Assembly: GCF_029892515.1 (NCBI RefSeq)
Contig: NZ_JARXVF010000001.1
Span: 2,046,001 to 2,110,000 of the forward strand
Direction: 5' to 3'
DNA length: 64,000 bases
Source of the DNA: Pseudaminobacter soli (ex Li et al. 2025)
GTDB lineage: Bacteria; Pseudomonadota; Alphaproteobacteria; Rhizobiales; Rhizobiaceae
The translations under genes and the position numbers were made by a program. A model generated the notes under the pieces. The model saw only the letters and a program-made list of their open reading frames with translations, had not been told where the DNA came from and ran no database searches. Below are positions 8,393 through 16,484 of this stretch, piece by piece (position 1 is the stretch's first letter; the number at the start of each line of letters is the position of its first letter).

Positions 8393-9217
8393 CTACTGGT
8401 TAAAGGATCTGGTCATCGCCGTGCGGATCTCGGCTGGCCATGTGTCGAGCGGCGGCCAGGCGTCCGGCGACGTTTCAGTCTGCTGGGCAAAATAGACCGC
8501 TTTTGCCTCCGGGTCGAAGGCGACGAAGCCGTTGCCCTCGCCGCAGGAGTGGGGAATGCAGCCGCTGCCGTAAAAGATCCCGTTGGCGGTCCTGTCCAGC
8601 CCGCCCGATACCGAAAGCGCCAGCGCCACATCGGCGAGCTTGTCGCCCAGCACCTTCTTGGCCGCTTCGTAGAAATCGCTGTTGGCGAAGAGGTCGTAAG
8701 GGTGCGTGGCCTTGGCCGGATCGAGGTCGGCCCAGCTGGTGCCCGGCTGCGGCACGTAAGCGAGCTCGCCGGAAACGCGCAGGCCCTCGTCTGGCGTCCA
8801 GCTCTGCAGCTCGGCCGTTTCGCCCGGGCGCAGATAGGGCACGAAGAAGAGGCCGTCCTGGGTGACGGCGGCTGGCGGCGAGCCGCACTCCTTGCCGACC
8901 GTCTCGGTCTTCAGTTCGCCGCCCGCTGGCTTCCAGACGATCACCGTCGACGGCCCGCAGGCATTGCCTCCATTGCCGACCGAAAAAAGCGCCACCTTGG
9001 TGCCCTGCAGCTCGATCGTGCGGTCGTAGAGCACGACATAATTGTGCGCGAGCTCCTTGCCGTTGAAGGCGAGAACCTTTTCCTGCTCTTTTGTCTGCTT
9101 GATGGTCAGCTTGCCGCCGGCAAAGGGAATGACGGTCGGTTTTTCGTCCTGGGCGAAGGCCGACGTGCCAGCGGCAATAAGCAAGGCGGCGGCGAGGGAG
9201 AAAGCGGTCCGGCTCAT
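8393..9217 (-). CDS. Exported protein with an Ivy-like CxPHxC loop
   Basis: A 274-residue protein with a cleavable signal peptide (residues 1-22, cut after AFAQ or nearby), so periplasmic. Residues 25-155 are of unknown type and contain a cysteine pair (ACGPS, C87; ECGSP, C111). The C-terminal part (about 165-265) holds DLFANSDFYEAAKKVLGDKL followed by SGCIPHSCGEGNG, giving C220-I-P-H-S-C225. This closely recalls the CKPHDCG loop of the lysozyme inhibitor Ivy, which plugs the lysozyme active site, followed here too by beta strands (FVAFDPEAKAVYFA). I infer an Ivy-like fold; true inhibitor activity is not established. The RidA gene follows 16 nt downstream. Confidence 0.6.
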   Translation of the reverse strand: MSRTAFSLAAALLIAAGTSAFAQDEKPTVIPFAGGKLTIKQTKEQEKVLAFNGKELAHNYVVLYDRTIELQGTKVALFSVGNGGNACGPSTVIVWKPAGGELKTETVGKECGSPPAAVTQDGLFFVPYLRPGETAELQSWTPDEGLRVSGELAYVPQPGTSWADLDPAKATHPYDLFANSDFYEAAKKVLGDKLADVALALSVSGGLDRTANGIFYGSGCIPHSCGEGNGFVAFDPEAKAVYFAQQTETSPDAWPPLDTWPAEIRTAMTRSFNQ

Positions 9218-9369
9218 GGCAACTCCGAATCAGGGAGTTTCAAAACGGCCGGAAATCAGGGCTTCCGGCGGCGAATATGCCCAAACCATGCCACAGCCCC
9301 GCGGGCGCTGTCAGCCCTTGAGGCGAGGTCGTTCGCGTGGCGCGCCGCCATTCAGGGGCAGAACAAGAA

Positions 9370-9394
9370 AAAGGGCCGCTAAAAGCGGCCCTTT
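9370..9394 (-). terminator. Intrinsic terminator after leuD
   Basis: AAAGGGCCGCT-AAA-AGCGGCCCTTT, an 11-bp stem with a 3-nt loop. On the minus strand it is followed by TTTTTC, which makes it a good terminator for leuD, whose stop is about 45 nt upstream. Confidence 0.85.
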
Positions 9395-9441
9395 CCAAAA
9401 GCGAGAACCGCGCGAAGCGGCTCGCGAAACCCAGCCGGGCC

Positions 9442-10047
9442 TTATGCCCAGGGGCGGGTCTCGGCGTATTTCTGCTCGAAGCTGGCGATCGCCGGAGCCT
9501 TTTCCATCGTCAGGCCGATGTCGTCGAGGCCGTTCAGCAGGCAGTGACGCTTGAAGTCGTCGAGGTCGAACTTGACCGTGCCGCCATCGGGACCGTGGAT
9601 TTCCTTGGCCTCGAGATCGACCGAGATCGTGGCGTTGGCGCCGCGCGAGGCGTCGTCCATCAGCTTGTCGAGGTCTTCTTGGCTGACCGTGATCGGCAAG
9701 ATGCCGTTCTTGAAGCAGTTGTTGTAGAAGATGTCGGCGAAGCTGGTCGAGATCACGCAGCGCACGCCGAAGTCGAGCAGCGCCCAGGGCGCGTGCTCAC
9801 GGCTCGAGCCGCAGCCGAAATTGTCGCCCGCGACGAGGATCTGCGCGTGGCGATAGGCGGGCTTGTTGAGCACGAAATCGGGGTTTTCGGAGCCGTCCTC
9901 GTTGAAGCGCATTTCGGCGAAAAGGCCCTTGCCGAGCCCGGTGCGCTTGATCGTCTTCAGATAATCCTTGGGGATGATCATATCGGTGTCGATATTGACG
10001 ATCGGCAGGGGGGCGGCGACGCCGGTGAGCTTGGTGAACTTTTCCAT
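9442..10047 (-). CDS. leuD: 3-isopropylmalate dehydratase small subunit
   Basis: The small (swivel-domain) subunit that with LeuC isomerises 2- to 3-isopropylmalate. The 201 residues contain the hallmark [37 protein letters not shown] and [12 protein letters not shown]. leuC is not in the window. A strong intrinsic terminator follows, and a 142-bp gap separates it from the divergent DUF72 gene, so it appears to be a single-gene unit. Confidence 0.97.
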   Translation of the reverse strand: MEKFTKLTGVAAPLPIVNIDTDMIIPKDYLKTIKRTGLGKGLFAEMRFNEDGSENPDFVLNKPAYRHAQILVAGDNFGCGSSREHAPWALLDFGVRCVISTSFADIFYNNCFKNGILPITVSQEDLDKLMDDASRGANATISVDLEAKEIHGPDGGTVKFDLDDFKRHCLLNGLDDIGLTMEKAPAIASFEQKYAETRPWA

Positions 10048-10189
10048 GATATCTGTCCCGATCCGGTTCCGGGGAATGTTTCGCCCCCTGCTTTACACAA
10101 AGCATGCGGCGAATCAAAGGGGGACATGTTCCGGCAGGCAGCGCGGGCGGGGTCTTGATTTCGCGGGCCTCTCCGCCACATCGGACCAG

Positions 10190-10936
10190 ATGGCGGAGCA
10201 ACACTGTTTCATCGGAACCGCCGGCTGGAATATCGCTGCGGCGCATGCGCAGCGGCTGCCGGGCACGGGAACACAGCTCGCGCGCTATGCTTGTGGCCTC
10301 AACGCCGTGGAGATCGATTCAAGTTTCTATCGCCCGCACAGGCGCGAGACCTATGAGCGCTGGGCGGACAGCGTGCCGGCCGAATTCCGCTTTTCGGTAA
10401 AGCTGCCGAACACCATCACCCACGACCAACGTCTGGCGGATTGCTCCGCGCTCATCGGTGAGTTCCTGGCGCATGCGAACGGCCTCGGCAAAAAGCTCGG
10501 CGTGCTTCTGGTGCAGCTGCCGCCGAGCCTTGCCTTCGACGCGCCGACCGCGGAGGTCTTCCTTGCCGAGCTGCGGGCTGAGAGCGATGCGGGAATTGCG
10601 TTGGAGCCGCGCCATGCGAGCTGGTTCGAGCCAGAGGCCGAAGCGCTTCTGGCGCGGTACCGGGTGGCGCGGGTGGCGGCCGATCCGGCGCATTTTGCCG
10701 CTGCCGACATGCCGGCGGGCTGGCAAGGCCTTGCCTATTTCCAGCTGCACGGCTCGCCGCGCGTCTATCATTCGGACTATGTGCCCGAAAGCCTCGGCGC
10801 CATCGAGCGGCAGGTGGACGAGGCCACGCGCGCGGGCCGCGAGGTGTGGTGCATCTTCGACAACACCGCGCAAGGTCACGCGCTGGGAAATGCGCTGGAC
10901 CTTGCCACGGCCATGTCGGCGATCAGATCACATTGA
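10190..10936 (+). CDS. DUF72 domain protein
   Basis: A 248-residue TIM-barrel-like DUF72 protein of unknown function. Family features include the start IGTAGWNI, the early CGLNAVEIDSSFYRPHRRETYERWADSVPAEFRFSVKLP block, an ALEPRHASWF motif and the late AYFQLHGSPRVYHSDY and CIFDNTAQGHALGNAL. The ATG at 10190 gives the canonical start. The longer upstream frame runs into leuD antisense and is rejected. The 3' end overlaps the FAD oxidoreductase gene by 14 nt, tail to tail. Confidence 0.9.
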   Translation: MAEQHCFIGTAGWNIAAAHAQRLPGTGTQLARYACGLNAVEIDSSFYRPHRRETYERWADSVPAEFRFSVKLPNTITHDQRLADCSALIGEFLAHANGLGKKLGVLLVQLPPSLAFDAPTAEVFLAELRAESDAGIALEPRHASWFEPEAEALLARYRVARVAADPAHFAAADMPAGWQGLAYFQLHGSPRVYHSDYVPESLGAIERQVDEATRAGREVWCIFDNTAQGHALGNALDLATAMSAIRSH

Positions 10937-12092
10937 GCTCGCGGAACGGGCGGTTCCCGGCGATGCGGGCATAGCCGAAGGCCGAGCAGTCGATGGTGCG
11001 ATAGCCGCCATGGACCAACAATTCGGCCAGCGACTTGCCCACCGCCGGCGCCTGCTGCAGGCCGTGGCCGGAGAAGCCGTTGGCGAAGATGAAGTTCTCG
11101 ACCTCCGGATGCGGCCCGATCACCGCGTTCTGGTCGAGCGTGTTGTAGTCATAGTGCCCGGCCCAGGCGCGCGTTGCCTTGATCGCCTCGAAGGCGGGCA
11201 CGCGGGTGGCCAGCACCGGCCAGATCTTGTCCTCGAACAGCGACCAGTCGGGATCGAAATCCTTCGGATCGGCCGGGCCTTCGCCCGCCTCTTCCTCCGC
11301 GCCGCCGGCGAGGTAGACGCTGCCTTCGGGGCGGACATAGATGCCGCTGGGATCGACCATCAGCGGCATGTCGGCGAATTTGTCGCGCGCCTCGAAGACG
11401 AAGACGTTGCGTTTGCGCGGCTCCACCGGCAGCGCCAGTCCGGCCATGGCAGCGACCTTGCCGGCCGAGGGGCCGGCGGCGTTGAACACGATGCCGGCTT
11501 CCAGGCGCTCGCCGTTCTCAAGCGTCACGGCGGAGACGCGATTGCCCTCGCGCTCGATGCCCGCCACCGCATGGGCGATGAAGTCGACATTCTTCTCACG
11601 CAGCGCCTTGCGGAACAGCATCAGCATGGCATGCGCGTCGAACCAGCCCTCGCCCGAGCGGCCATAGGCGCCGGCCGTGATGCCCTCGGTGGAAATCCAG
11701 CTGAAGCGCTTCTGCAGGGCATCGGCGTCTTCCAGCACAATGTCGGCGCCCTCGGCCATCTGCGCGGCGTGGTTCTGCTCGAGGATCGACTGGCCGTTCT
11801 CGCCGGCGAGGATCAGATAGCCGCCCTCGCGGAAGCCGATGTCGGCGCCGGCGCCGAATTCCTGTTCCAGACGCCGGAACAGGCCAAGCGTGAACTGCGA
11901 CAGGCGAATGTTTTCGGGGATCGAGAACTGCTGGCGGATCGAGGCTAAGGACAGCGTCGTGGACGAATGGGTGAACTGCGGGTCGCGCTCGATCAGCGCG
12001 ATGGAACCCGAAAAGCCTTCCTCGCGCAGGTAATAGGCGATCGAGCTGCCGACGATTGCCCCGCCGATGATGATGACGTCGTAACGCGCCAT
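10923..12092 (-). CDS. FAD-dependent oxidoreductase, DAO family
   Basis: A 389-residue flavoprotein of the D-amino-acid oxidase/sarcosine oxidase class. The N-terminal Rossmann motif is DVIIIGGAIVGSSIAYYL (about residues 4-21), and the C-terminal FAD-contacting stretch is ENFIFANGFSGHGLQQAPAVGKSLAELL. RAWAGHYDYNTLDQNAVIGPHP is also typical. The substrate is probably an amine or amino acid derivative but is not readable from sequence. The start MARYDV at 12092 fits the family; an upstream in-frame extension is rejected. It is divergent from the CoA ester lyase gene with a 97-bp gap. Confidence 0.9.
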   Translation of the reverse strand: MARYDVIIIGGAIVGSSIAYYLREEGFSGSIALIERDPQFTHSSTTLSLASIRQQFSIPENIRLSQFTLGLFRRLEQEFGAGADIGFREGGYLILAGENGQSILEQNHAAQMAEGADIVLEDADALQKRFSWISTEGITAGAYGRSGEGWFDAHAMLMLFRKALREKNVDFIAHAVAGIEREGNRVSAVTLENGERLEAGIVFNAAGPSAGKVAAMAGLALPVEPRKRNVFVFEARDKFADMPLMVDPSGIYVRPEGSVYLAGGAEEEAGEGPADPKDFDPDWSLFEDKIWPVLATRVPAFEAIKATRAWAGHYDYNTLDQNAVIGPHPEVENFIFANGFSGHGLQQAPAVGKSLAELLVHGGYRTIDCSAFGYARIAGNRPFRELNVI

Positions 12093-12189
12093 ATGTCTCT
12101 TCCCGATATCTGGTTGCAGGCCGAGCTTCCTATCAGCCTTTTCGGGTGACGTATTGCAAGAGACAGGGTTGAAAGGCAAGAAAGACCGC

Positions 12190-13071
12190 ATGATCCAGCC
12201 GCCCATCCATCTGCGCCGCTCGGTGCTTTATGTGCCCGCCTCCAACGACAAGGCGCTGGCAAAGCTTGCGTCGCTTTCCTGCGATGCGGTGGTGATCGAC
12301 CTCGAAGATTCGGTCGCGCCCTCCGAGAAAGGTGTCGCGCGTGAAAAACTGGCGGGCATTTTTGCGCCCCCCCCGGCCGGTGTTCGCGAGATGGTGGTGC
12401 GCATCAACGCGCTCTCCAGCGAATGGGGGGCGGACGATCTTGCCGCTGCGGTCGCCTGTGCGCCCGACGGCATATTGCTGCCCAAGGTGGAGACGCCGCG
12501 CGACGTGCTGGACGCCGCCGACATGCTGGATGACAGCGACGCGCCCGAAAACCTTCTGCTGTGGGCGATGATCGAGACGCCGCGGGCCGTGCTTAACATT
12601 GGCGCGATTGCCGAGCTCGGCCGCAATGCGGCGTCGCGCCTTTCCTGCCTCGTTGCCGGCACCAACGATCTGGTGGCCATGACCGGTGTGCTCGCCACGC
12701 CCGACCGGCGCTATCTGATGCCCTGGCTGATGCAGATGGTGCTGGCCGCACGCGCTGGAGGGTTGGACATCCTCGATGGCGTCAGCAATGATTTTCGCGA
12801 CCTCGAAGCCTTGGCTGCCGACTGCGGCCAGGCCCTCGCCATGGGGTTCGACGGCAAGACGCTGATCCATCCCGCCCAGATCGGTCCGGCCGAGGCAGCT
12901 TTTTCGCCCTCGCCCGCGGCGCTCGCCGAGGCGGAGCGGATCGTGGCCGCTTTCGCGTTGCCCGAAAACGCCGGCAAGGGAGCCATCGGCCTCGACGGCC
13001 GCATGGTGGAGCTTTTGCACCGGGCGCAGGCCGAAAGGCTGCTTGCCAAGGCGGCGATGATTGCCAAGTGA
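12190..13071 (+). CDS. CoA ester lyase, HpcH/HpaI (citrate lyase beta) family
   Basis: A 293-residue TIM-barrel C-C lyase of the CitE/malyl-CoA lyase group. Key features are RRSVLYVPASNDKALAKL, the metal/substrate region VVIDLEDSVAPSEK, the arginine in VRINALSSEWGADDL, the second metal-binding stretch PKVETPRDV and the closing GKTLIHPAQIGPAEAAFSPS. Such enzymes cleave malyl-CoA, citramalyl-CoA or related esters; which one cannot be told. The ATG at 12190 is preferred over an upstream TTG at 12154 because it precedes the conserved start; the ribosome site is weak. Confidence 0.88.
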   Translation: MIQPPIHLRRSVLYVPASNDKALAKLASLSCDAVVIDLEDSVAPSEKGVAREKLAGIFAPPPAGVREMVVRINALSSEWGADDLAAAVACAPDGILLPKVETPRDVLDAADMLDDSDAPENLLLWAMIETPRAVLNIGAIAELGRNAASRLSCLVAGTNDLVAMTGVLATPDRRYLMPWLMQMVLAARAGGLDILDGVSNDFRDLEALAADCGQALAMGFDGKTLIHPAQIGPAEAAFSPSPAALAEAERIVAAFALPENAGKGAIGLDGRMVELLHRAQAERLLAKAAMIAK

Positions 13072-13184
13072 CCGGAAAAGGCGTCGAATAGTGGTTCGAA
13101 AACAGAATATTATGGCCGAAGGCTTTCCGCGCCCTTAGCCGCAACTACGTTCAAGGCAAACGTGCCACGACGGGGAATGACGAC

Positions 13185-13391
13185 ATGAAACTCTACCGCT
13201 TCCTGACCGGCCCGGACGATGCGAGCTTCTGCCACAAGGTGACGGCGGCTCTGAACAAGGGCTGGCACCTGTTCGGCTCGCCGACCTATTCCTACGACGT
13301 CGAAACCAAGACGATGAAATGCGGTCAGGCGGTGGTGAAGGATGTCGATGGCGTCGAATACGATCCCGGCATGAAGCTCGGCGACTACTGA
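13185..13391 (+). CDS. DUF1737 family small protein
   Basis: A 68-residue protein matching the DUF1737 pattern: MKLYRFLTGPDDASFCHKVTAALNKGWHLFGSPTYSYD, then a GQAVVKDVDG segment. The function of the family is unknown. No signal peptide or membrane segment is seen. It stands alone, convergent with the zincin gene (61 bp between ends). Codon use and GC match the neighbours. Confidence 0.8.
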   Translation: MKLYRFLTGPDDASFCHKVTAALNKGWHLFGSPTYSYDVETKTMKCGQAVVKDVDGVEYDPGMKLGDY

Positions 13392-13452
13392 GGCCAGCGG
13401 GCGTTCCAGCCCGCAACTCTCCGCGCACGGTCGAGGCCGTGCGCCGGCGTCT

Positions 13453-13881
13453 TCAGGAATGGTCCGCCGATTCCTCGATGCGTTCCATCTCGTCGTCGCT
13501 GAGGCCGAAATGGTGGCCGATCTCGTGGATCAGCACATGGGTGACGATGTCGCCCAGCGTTTCCTCGTTCTCTGACCAGTAGTCGAGAATGGCACGGCGG
13601 TAGAGCGTGACCCGGTTGGGGCCGTCGCCGGTCTGCGGATTCCAGCGCTCGGCAATGCCGCGCCCCTCGAACAGGCCGAGCAGGTCGAAGGGCGTTTCCA
13701 GCGACAGGTCGTCCATGATCTCTTCGGTGGGAAATTCCGCCACCTGGATGATGACCTCGCCGGTCAGCTTGCGAAACTCTTCCGGCAAATGGGCATAGGC
13801 TTCGATTGCCAGGAATTCCAGCTCTTCCAGCGACGGCGAAAGCTGTTCGTGCCATGAGCGGCTTTTGTAGATACGGGCCAT
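13453..13881 (-). CDS. Zincin-like metallopeptidase family protein
   Basis: A 142-residue possible zinc-dependent peptidase of the small bacterial family defined by HExxHHFGxxDxE. Here HEIGHHFGLSDDEMERIE (H119, E120, H123, H124) supplies the zinc ligands and general base. The DLLGLFEGRGIAERW and VTLYRRAILDYW segments before it are typical. The start at 13881 has AAGGAAA upstream. No proteolytic substrate is known for the family. It is divergent from imuA and convergent with the DUF1737 gene. Confidence 0.88.
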   Translation of the reverse strand: MARIYKSRSWHEQLSPSLEELEFLAIEAYAHLPEEFRKLTGEVIIQVAEFPTEEIMDDLSLETPFDLLGLFEGRGIAERWNPQTGDGPNRVTLYRRAILDYWSENEETLGDIVTHVLIHEIGHHFGLSDDEMERIEESADHS

Positions 13882-14023
13882 TCTGTTTCCTTTTGCCCGC
13901 ATATAGCCTTTTGGCGGCTGCCTTTCGAGCTTTTTGCGCCGGCACCCGGAAAATGGCCCAACGGGCGCTTCTGGGCGGTCCGATCAACAATTCGGGAGAG
14001 GAATAAATTCTCCTATGAGTTGC

Positions 14024-14070
14024 TTGACTCTGCGGGGCCGCTCTGGAATCTATAGGAACATAACAGGAAC
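14024..14070 (+). promoter_or_regulatory. imuA promoter with LexA (SOS) box
   Basis: A perfect alphaproteobacterial SOS box GAAC-N7-GAAC lies at 14056-14070, ending 22 nt before the imuA ATG. Upstream, TTGACT (14024-14029) is a good -35; with a 17-nt spacer the -10 would be AATCTA (14047-14052), a weak match that leaves the LexA box over the start of transcription, where it can block RNA polymerase. Confidence 0.85.
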
Positions 14071-14092
14071 AAATACCGGAAAGCACACCGTC

Positions 14093-15094
14093 ATGGCGAC
14101 GTCCGCCGTGGCGCAGGCGACTGTTTTTGCCTTGCGCCAGAAAATCGCACGCATCGAGGGTACGCTGCCGGAACGCTTGGCTGCGCCGGCCAAGGCGCGT
14201 CCGGAAGAGGGCGCCGTCGTGCTGCGGCGAAACGGGACCGTGGATGCGGCCCGCAGCCTTGCAACAGGTGCGGCAAGTTTTGACGCCGCCCTTGGCGGCG
14301 GGCTGCCGCTGGCCGCGCTGACCGAGATCCATGGCGCCGAGACGCGCGACGCCGGAGCGGCAAGCGGTTTTGCGCTCGCGATGGCCGGGCTTTTGCTGGC
14401 GCGGACGACGCGAAGGGTCCCCCTGCTCTGGATCGGCACCACCGAGATCTTCCGTGAGGCCGGCATGCCCTATGCGCCGGGCCTGTGCAGCCGCTTCGGC
14501 ATCGAGCCGGACGAATTGCTGATCGCCGAGGCGCCAAAACTTCTGGATGCGCTGTGGATCGCCGAGGAGGCCGCTGAGCTGAAAGGGTTTTCGGCCGTCA
14601 TCCTCGAAATCCGCGGCAATCCGCAAAAGCTCGACCTCACCGCCACGCGCCGGCTGCACCGGCGCGCGCTCGGCGCGGGCCGGCCGGTCTTCCTGCTGCG
14701 GCAGGCCGGGCAGGCGGAGCCTACGGCCGCGCCGGTGCGGCTCGTCGTTACGCCGGCGACCGCCGCCCCCCGCCACACCCTTGCCGGTCCGCTGGCAGGA
14801 TCGATCGGCCCGCCGGGCTTTGCCGTCAGCATCGACAAAAGCCGCCTTGCCCTGCCCGGACAGTTCACACTGGAATGGAACGCCGATGAACGCTCATTCG
14901 CCGAAAGACACCAGCAGGCCCTCGGGCCAGCGGATACTGGCGCTGTGGTTTCCCTATCTCGGCACCGAGCGCATCCTGCGCCAGCGGCTGGGACGGTCGT
15001 GGCGTTTGCAGCCGCAGGCGCCGCGCCCGCCGCTGGTCATCAGCCATCGCGACAAGAACGCCCAGCGCATCGCAGCCCTCGACGAACAGGCTGA
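14093..15094 (+). CDS. imuA: ImuA, SOS mutagenesis protein
   Basis: First gene of the DNA-damage-inducible mutasome. The protein has a degenerate RecA-like core: SFDAALGGGLPLAALTEIHG occupies the Walker A position without a classical P-loop, and WIGTTEIFREAGMPYAPGL follows. It is thought to interact with ImuB and DnaE2 or RecA. The ATG at 14093 lies just after the LexA box. The frame stays open until 15094, so the last 209 nt overlap imuB in another frame; the conserved part ends near QFTLEWNADER, where imuB begins. The Ala/Pro/Arg-rich tail after that may be little more than imuB read out of frame. Confidence 0.92.
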   Translation: MATSAVAQATVFALRQKIARIEGTLPERLAAPAKARPEEGAVVLRRNGTVDAARSLATGAASFDAALGGGLPLAALTEIHGAETRDAGAASGFALAMAGLLLARTTRRVPLLWIGTTEIFREAGMPYAPGLCSRFGIEPDELLIAEAPKLLDALWIAEEAAELKGFSAVILEIRGNPQKLDLTATRRLHRRALGAGRPVFLLRQAGQAEPTAAPVRLVVTPATAAPRHTLAGPLAGSIGPPGFAVSIDKSRLALPGQFTLEWNADERSFAERHQQALGPADTGAVVSLSRHRAHPAPAAGTVVAFAAAGAAPAAGHQPSRQERPAHRSPRRTG

Positions 15095-16484
15095 GCGGCT
15101 GCGGCTGAAACCCGGCATGGGCATCGCCGATGCGCGCGCGATGCATCCGGGGATCGAGGCCGTCGAGGCGGATTCGGCCGCCGACCGCCGCCTGCTGGAG
15201 GGGCTGGCCGACTGGTGCGACCGCTACACGCCGCTGGTGGCGCTGGACGGAGCCGACGGCCTGTTCCTCGACATCACCGGCTGCGCCCATCTGTTCGGCG
15301 GCGAAAAGGCCCTGCTCGACGATCTGCTGGCGCGTTTCTTCCACCAGGGGTTCGATGTGCGGGCGGGGCTGGCCTCGACGCCGGGGGCGGCCTGGGCGGC
15401 GGCGCGGTTCCGCAGCCCCGACATCGTCGAGCCGGGAGCCGAGGAAAAAATGCTCGAGCCGCTGCCGCTGGCAGCACTTCGGCTGGAGCCGGCCACGGTC
15501 GCAGGTCTTGAAAGCGTCGGGCTGCGCAATGCCGGCGCCATATTGCGCAGCCCCCGCGCGCCGCTGGCGCGTCGTTTCGGCGCCGCCCTCCTGGCACGCA
15601 TCGACCAGGCGCTCGGCCGCACCGAGGAAGCGATCTCGCCGCGCCTGCCGGTCGCTGCCCTTTCAGTGGAGCGGCATCTGGCCGAGCCGGTTGCGCTCAT
15701 GGAAGACATCGAAAGGCTGGTGCTGCTGCTGGCCACGAGCCTGAGGGCCGATCTGGAACGGCGCGGCGAGGGCGCGCGCGCCCTGCAACTCCTGCTGTTC
15801 CGGGTCGACGGCATGGTCAGCCGCGTCAGCGTGGGCACCTCGCGGCCGCTGCGCGCGGCCGAGCAGGTGGCGCGCCTGTTTCACGAGCGGCTGACCGCGC
15901 TCGATGGCGCGCTCGAGGCCGGCTACGGCTTCGATCTGGTGCGGCTTTCGGTGCTGACTGCCGCCCCCTTCGCCATGGCCCAGACCGACCTTGCCGGCGA
16001 TGTCCTGCAGGGCGAGGAGGACCTTGCCTTGTTCGTCGACCGCATCTCGGCCCGCCTCGGTGCGGAGGCGGTGCACCGGCCGGCCACCGTCGAAAGCCAT
16101 CTGCCGGAACGGGCGGTGGCGAGAACACCTTTTGCGATGGTGGCGGGCGCCACGGCGCTGCGTGCCATACCGGCCCCTCCGGAGGCACAGGAGCGCCCCA
16201 TCCGCCTGCTCGCCCATCCCGAGCAGATCGAGGTCATGGCGGCCGAGATCCCGGAAGGCCCGCCGGCCCGCTTCCGCTGGCGCCGCGTGCTTTACGATGT
16301 GGTGCGCGCCGAAGGTCCCGAGCGCATCGCCGCGGAGTGGTGGCTGGAACCCGCCGAGAGCCCCACGCGCGATTATTTCCGCATCGAGGACCGCACCGGA
16401 CGCCGCTACTGGCTGTTCCGCGAGGGTTTTTACGGCGAAGGCAAGCCCTCTCCGCGCTGGTTCATGCAAGGGCTGTTCGCATGA
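14886..16484 (+). CDS. imuB: ImuB, Y-family polymerase homologue
   Basis: A 532-residue DinB-related protein of the mutasome. It opens with the conserved RILALWFPYLGTERILRQRLG, has the thumb/HhH region LRLEPATVAGLESVGLRNAGAILRSP and ends with LFREGFYGEGKPSPRWFMQGLFA, the usual ImuB C-terminus. ImuB proteins generally lack the catalytic acidic residues of DNA polymerase IV and act as the bridge between the beta clamp and DnaE2. The start at 14886 lies inside imuA, and the stop overlaps dnaE2 (ATGA), so all three genes are translationally linked. Confidence 0.95.
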   Translation: MNAHSPKDTSRPSGQRILALWFPYLGTERILRQRLGRSWRLQPQAPRPPLVISHRDKNAQRIAALDEQAERLRLKPGMGIADARAMHPGIEAVEADSAADRRLLEGLADWCDRYTPLVALDGADGLFLDITGCAHLFGGEKALLDDLLARFFHQGFDVRAGLASTPGAAWAAARFRSPDIVEPGAEEKMLEPLPLAALRLEPATVAGLESVGLRNAGAILRSPRAPLARRFGAALLARIDQALGRTEEAISPRLPVAALSVERHLAEPVALMEDIERLVLLLATSLRADLERRGEGARALQLLLFRVDGMVSRVSVGTSRPLRAAEQVARLFHERLTALDGALEAGYGFDLVRLSVLTAAPFAMAQTDLAGDVLQGEEDLALFVDRISARLGAEAVHRPATVESHLPERAVARTPFAMVAGATALRAIPAPPEAQERPIRLLAHPEQIEVMAAEIPEGPPARFRWRRVLYDVVRAEGPERIAAEWWLEPAESPTRDYFRIEDRTGRRYWLFREGFYGEGKPSPRWFMQGLFA

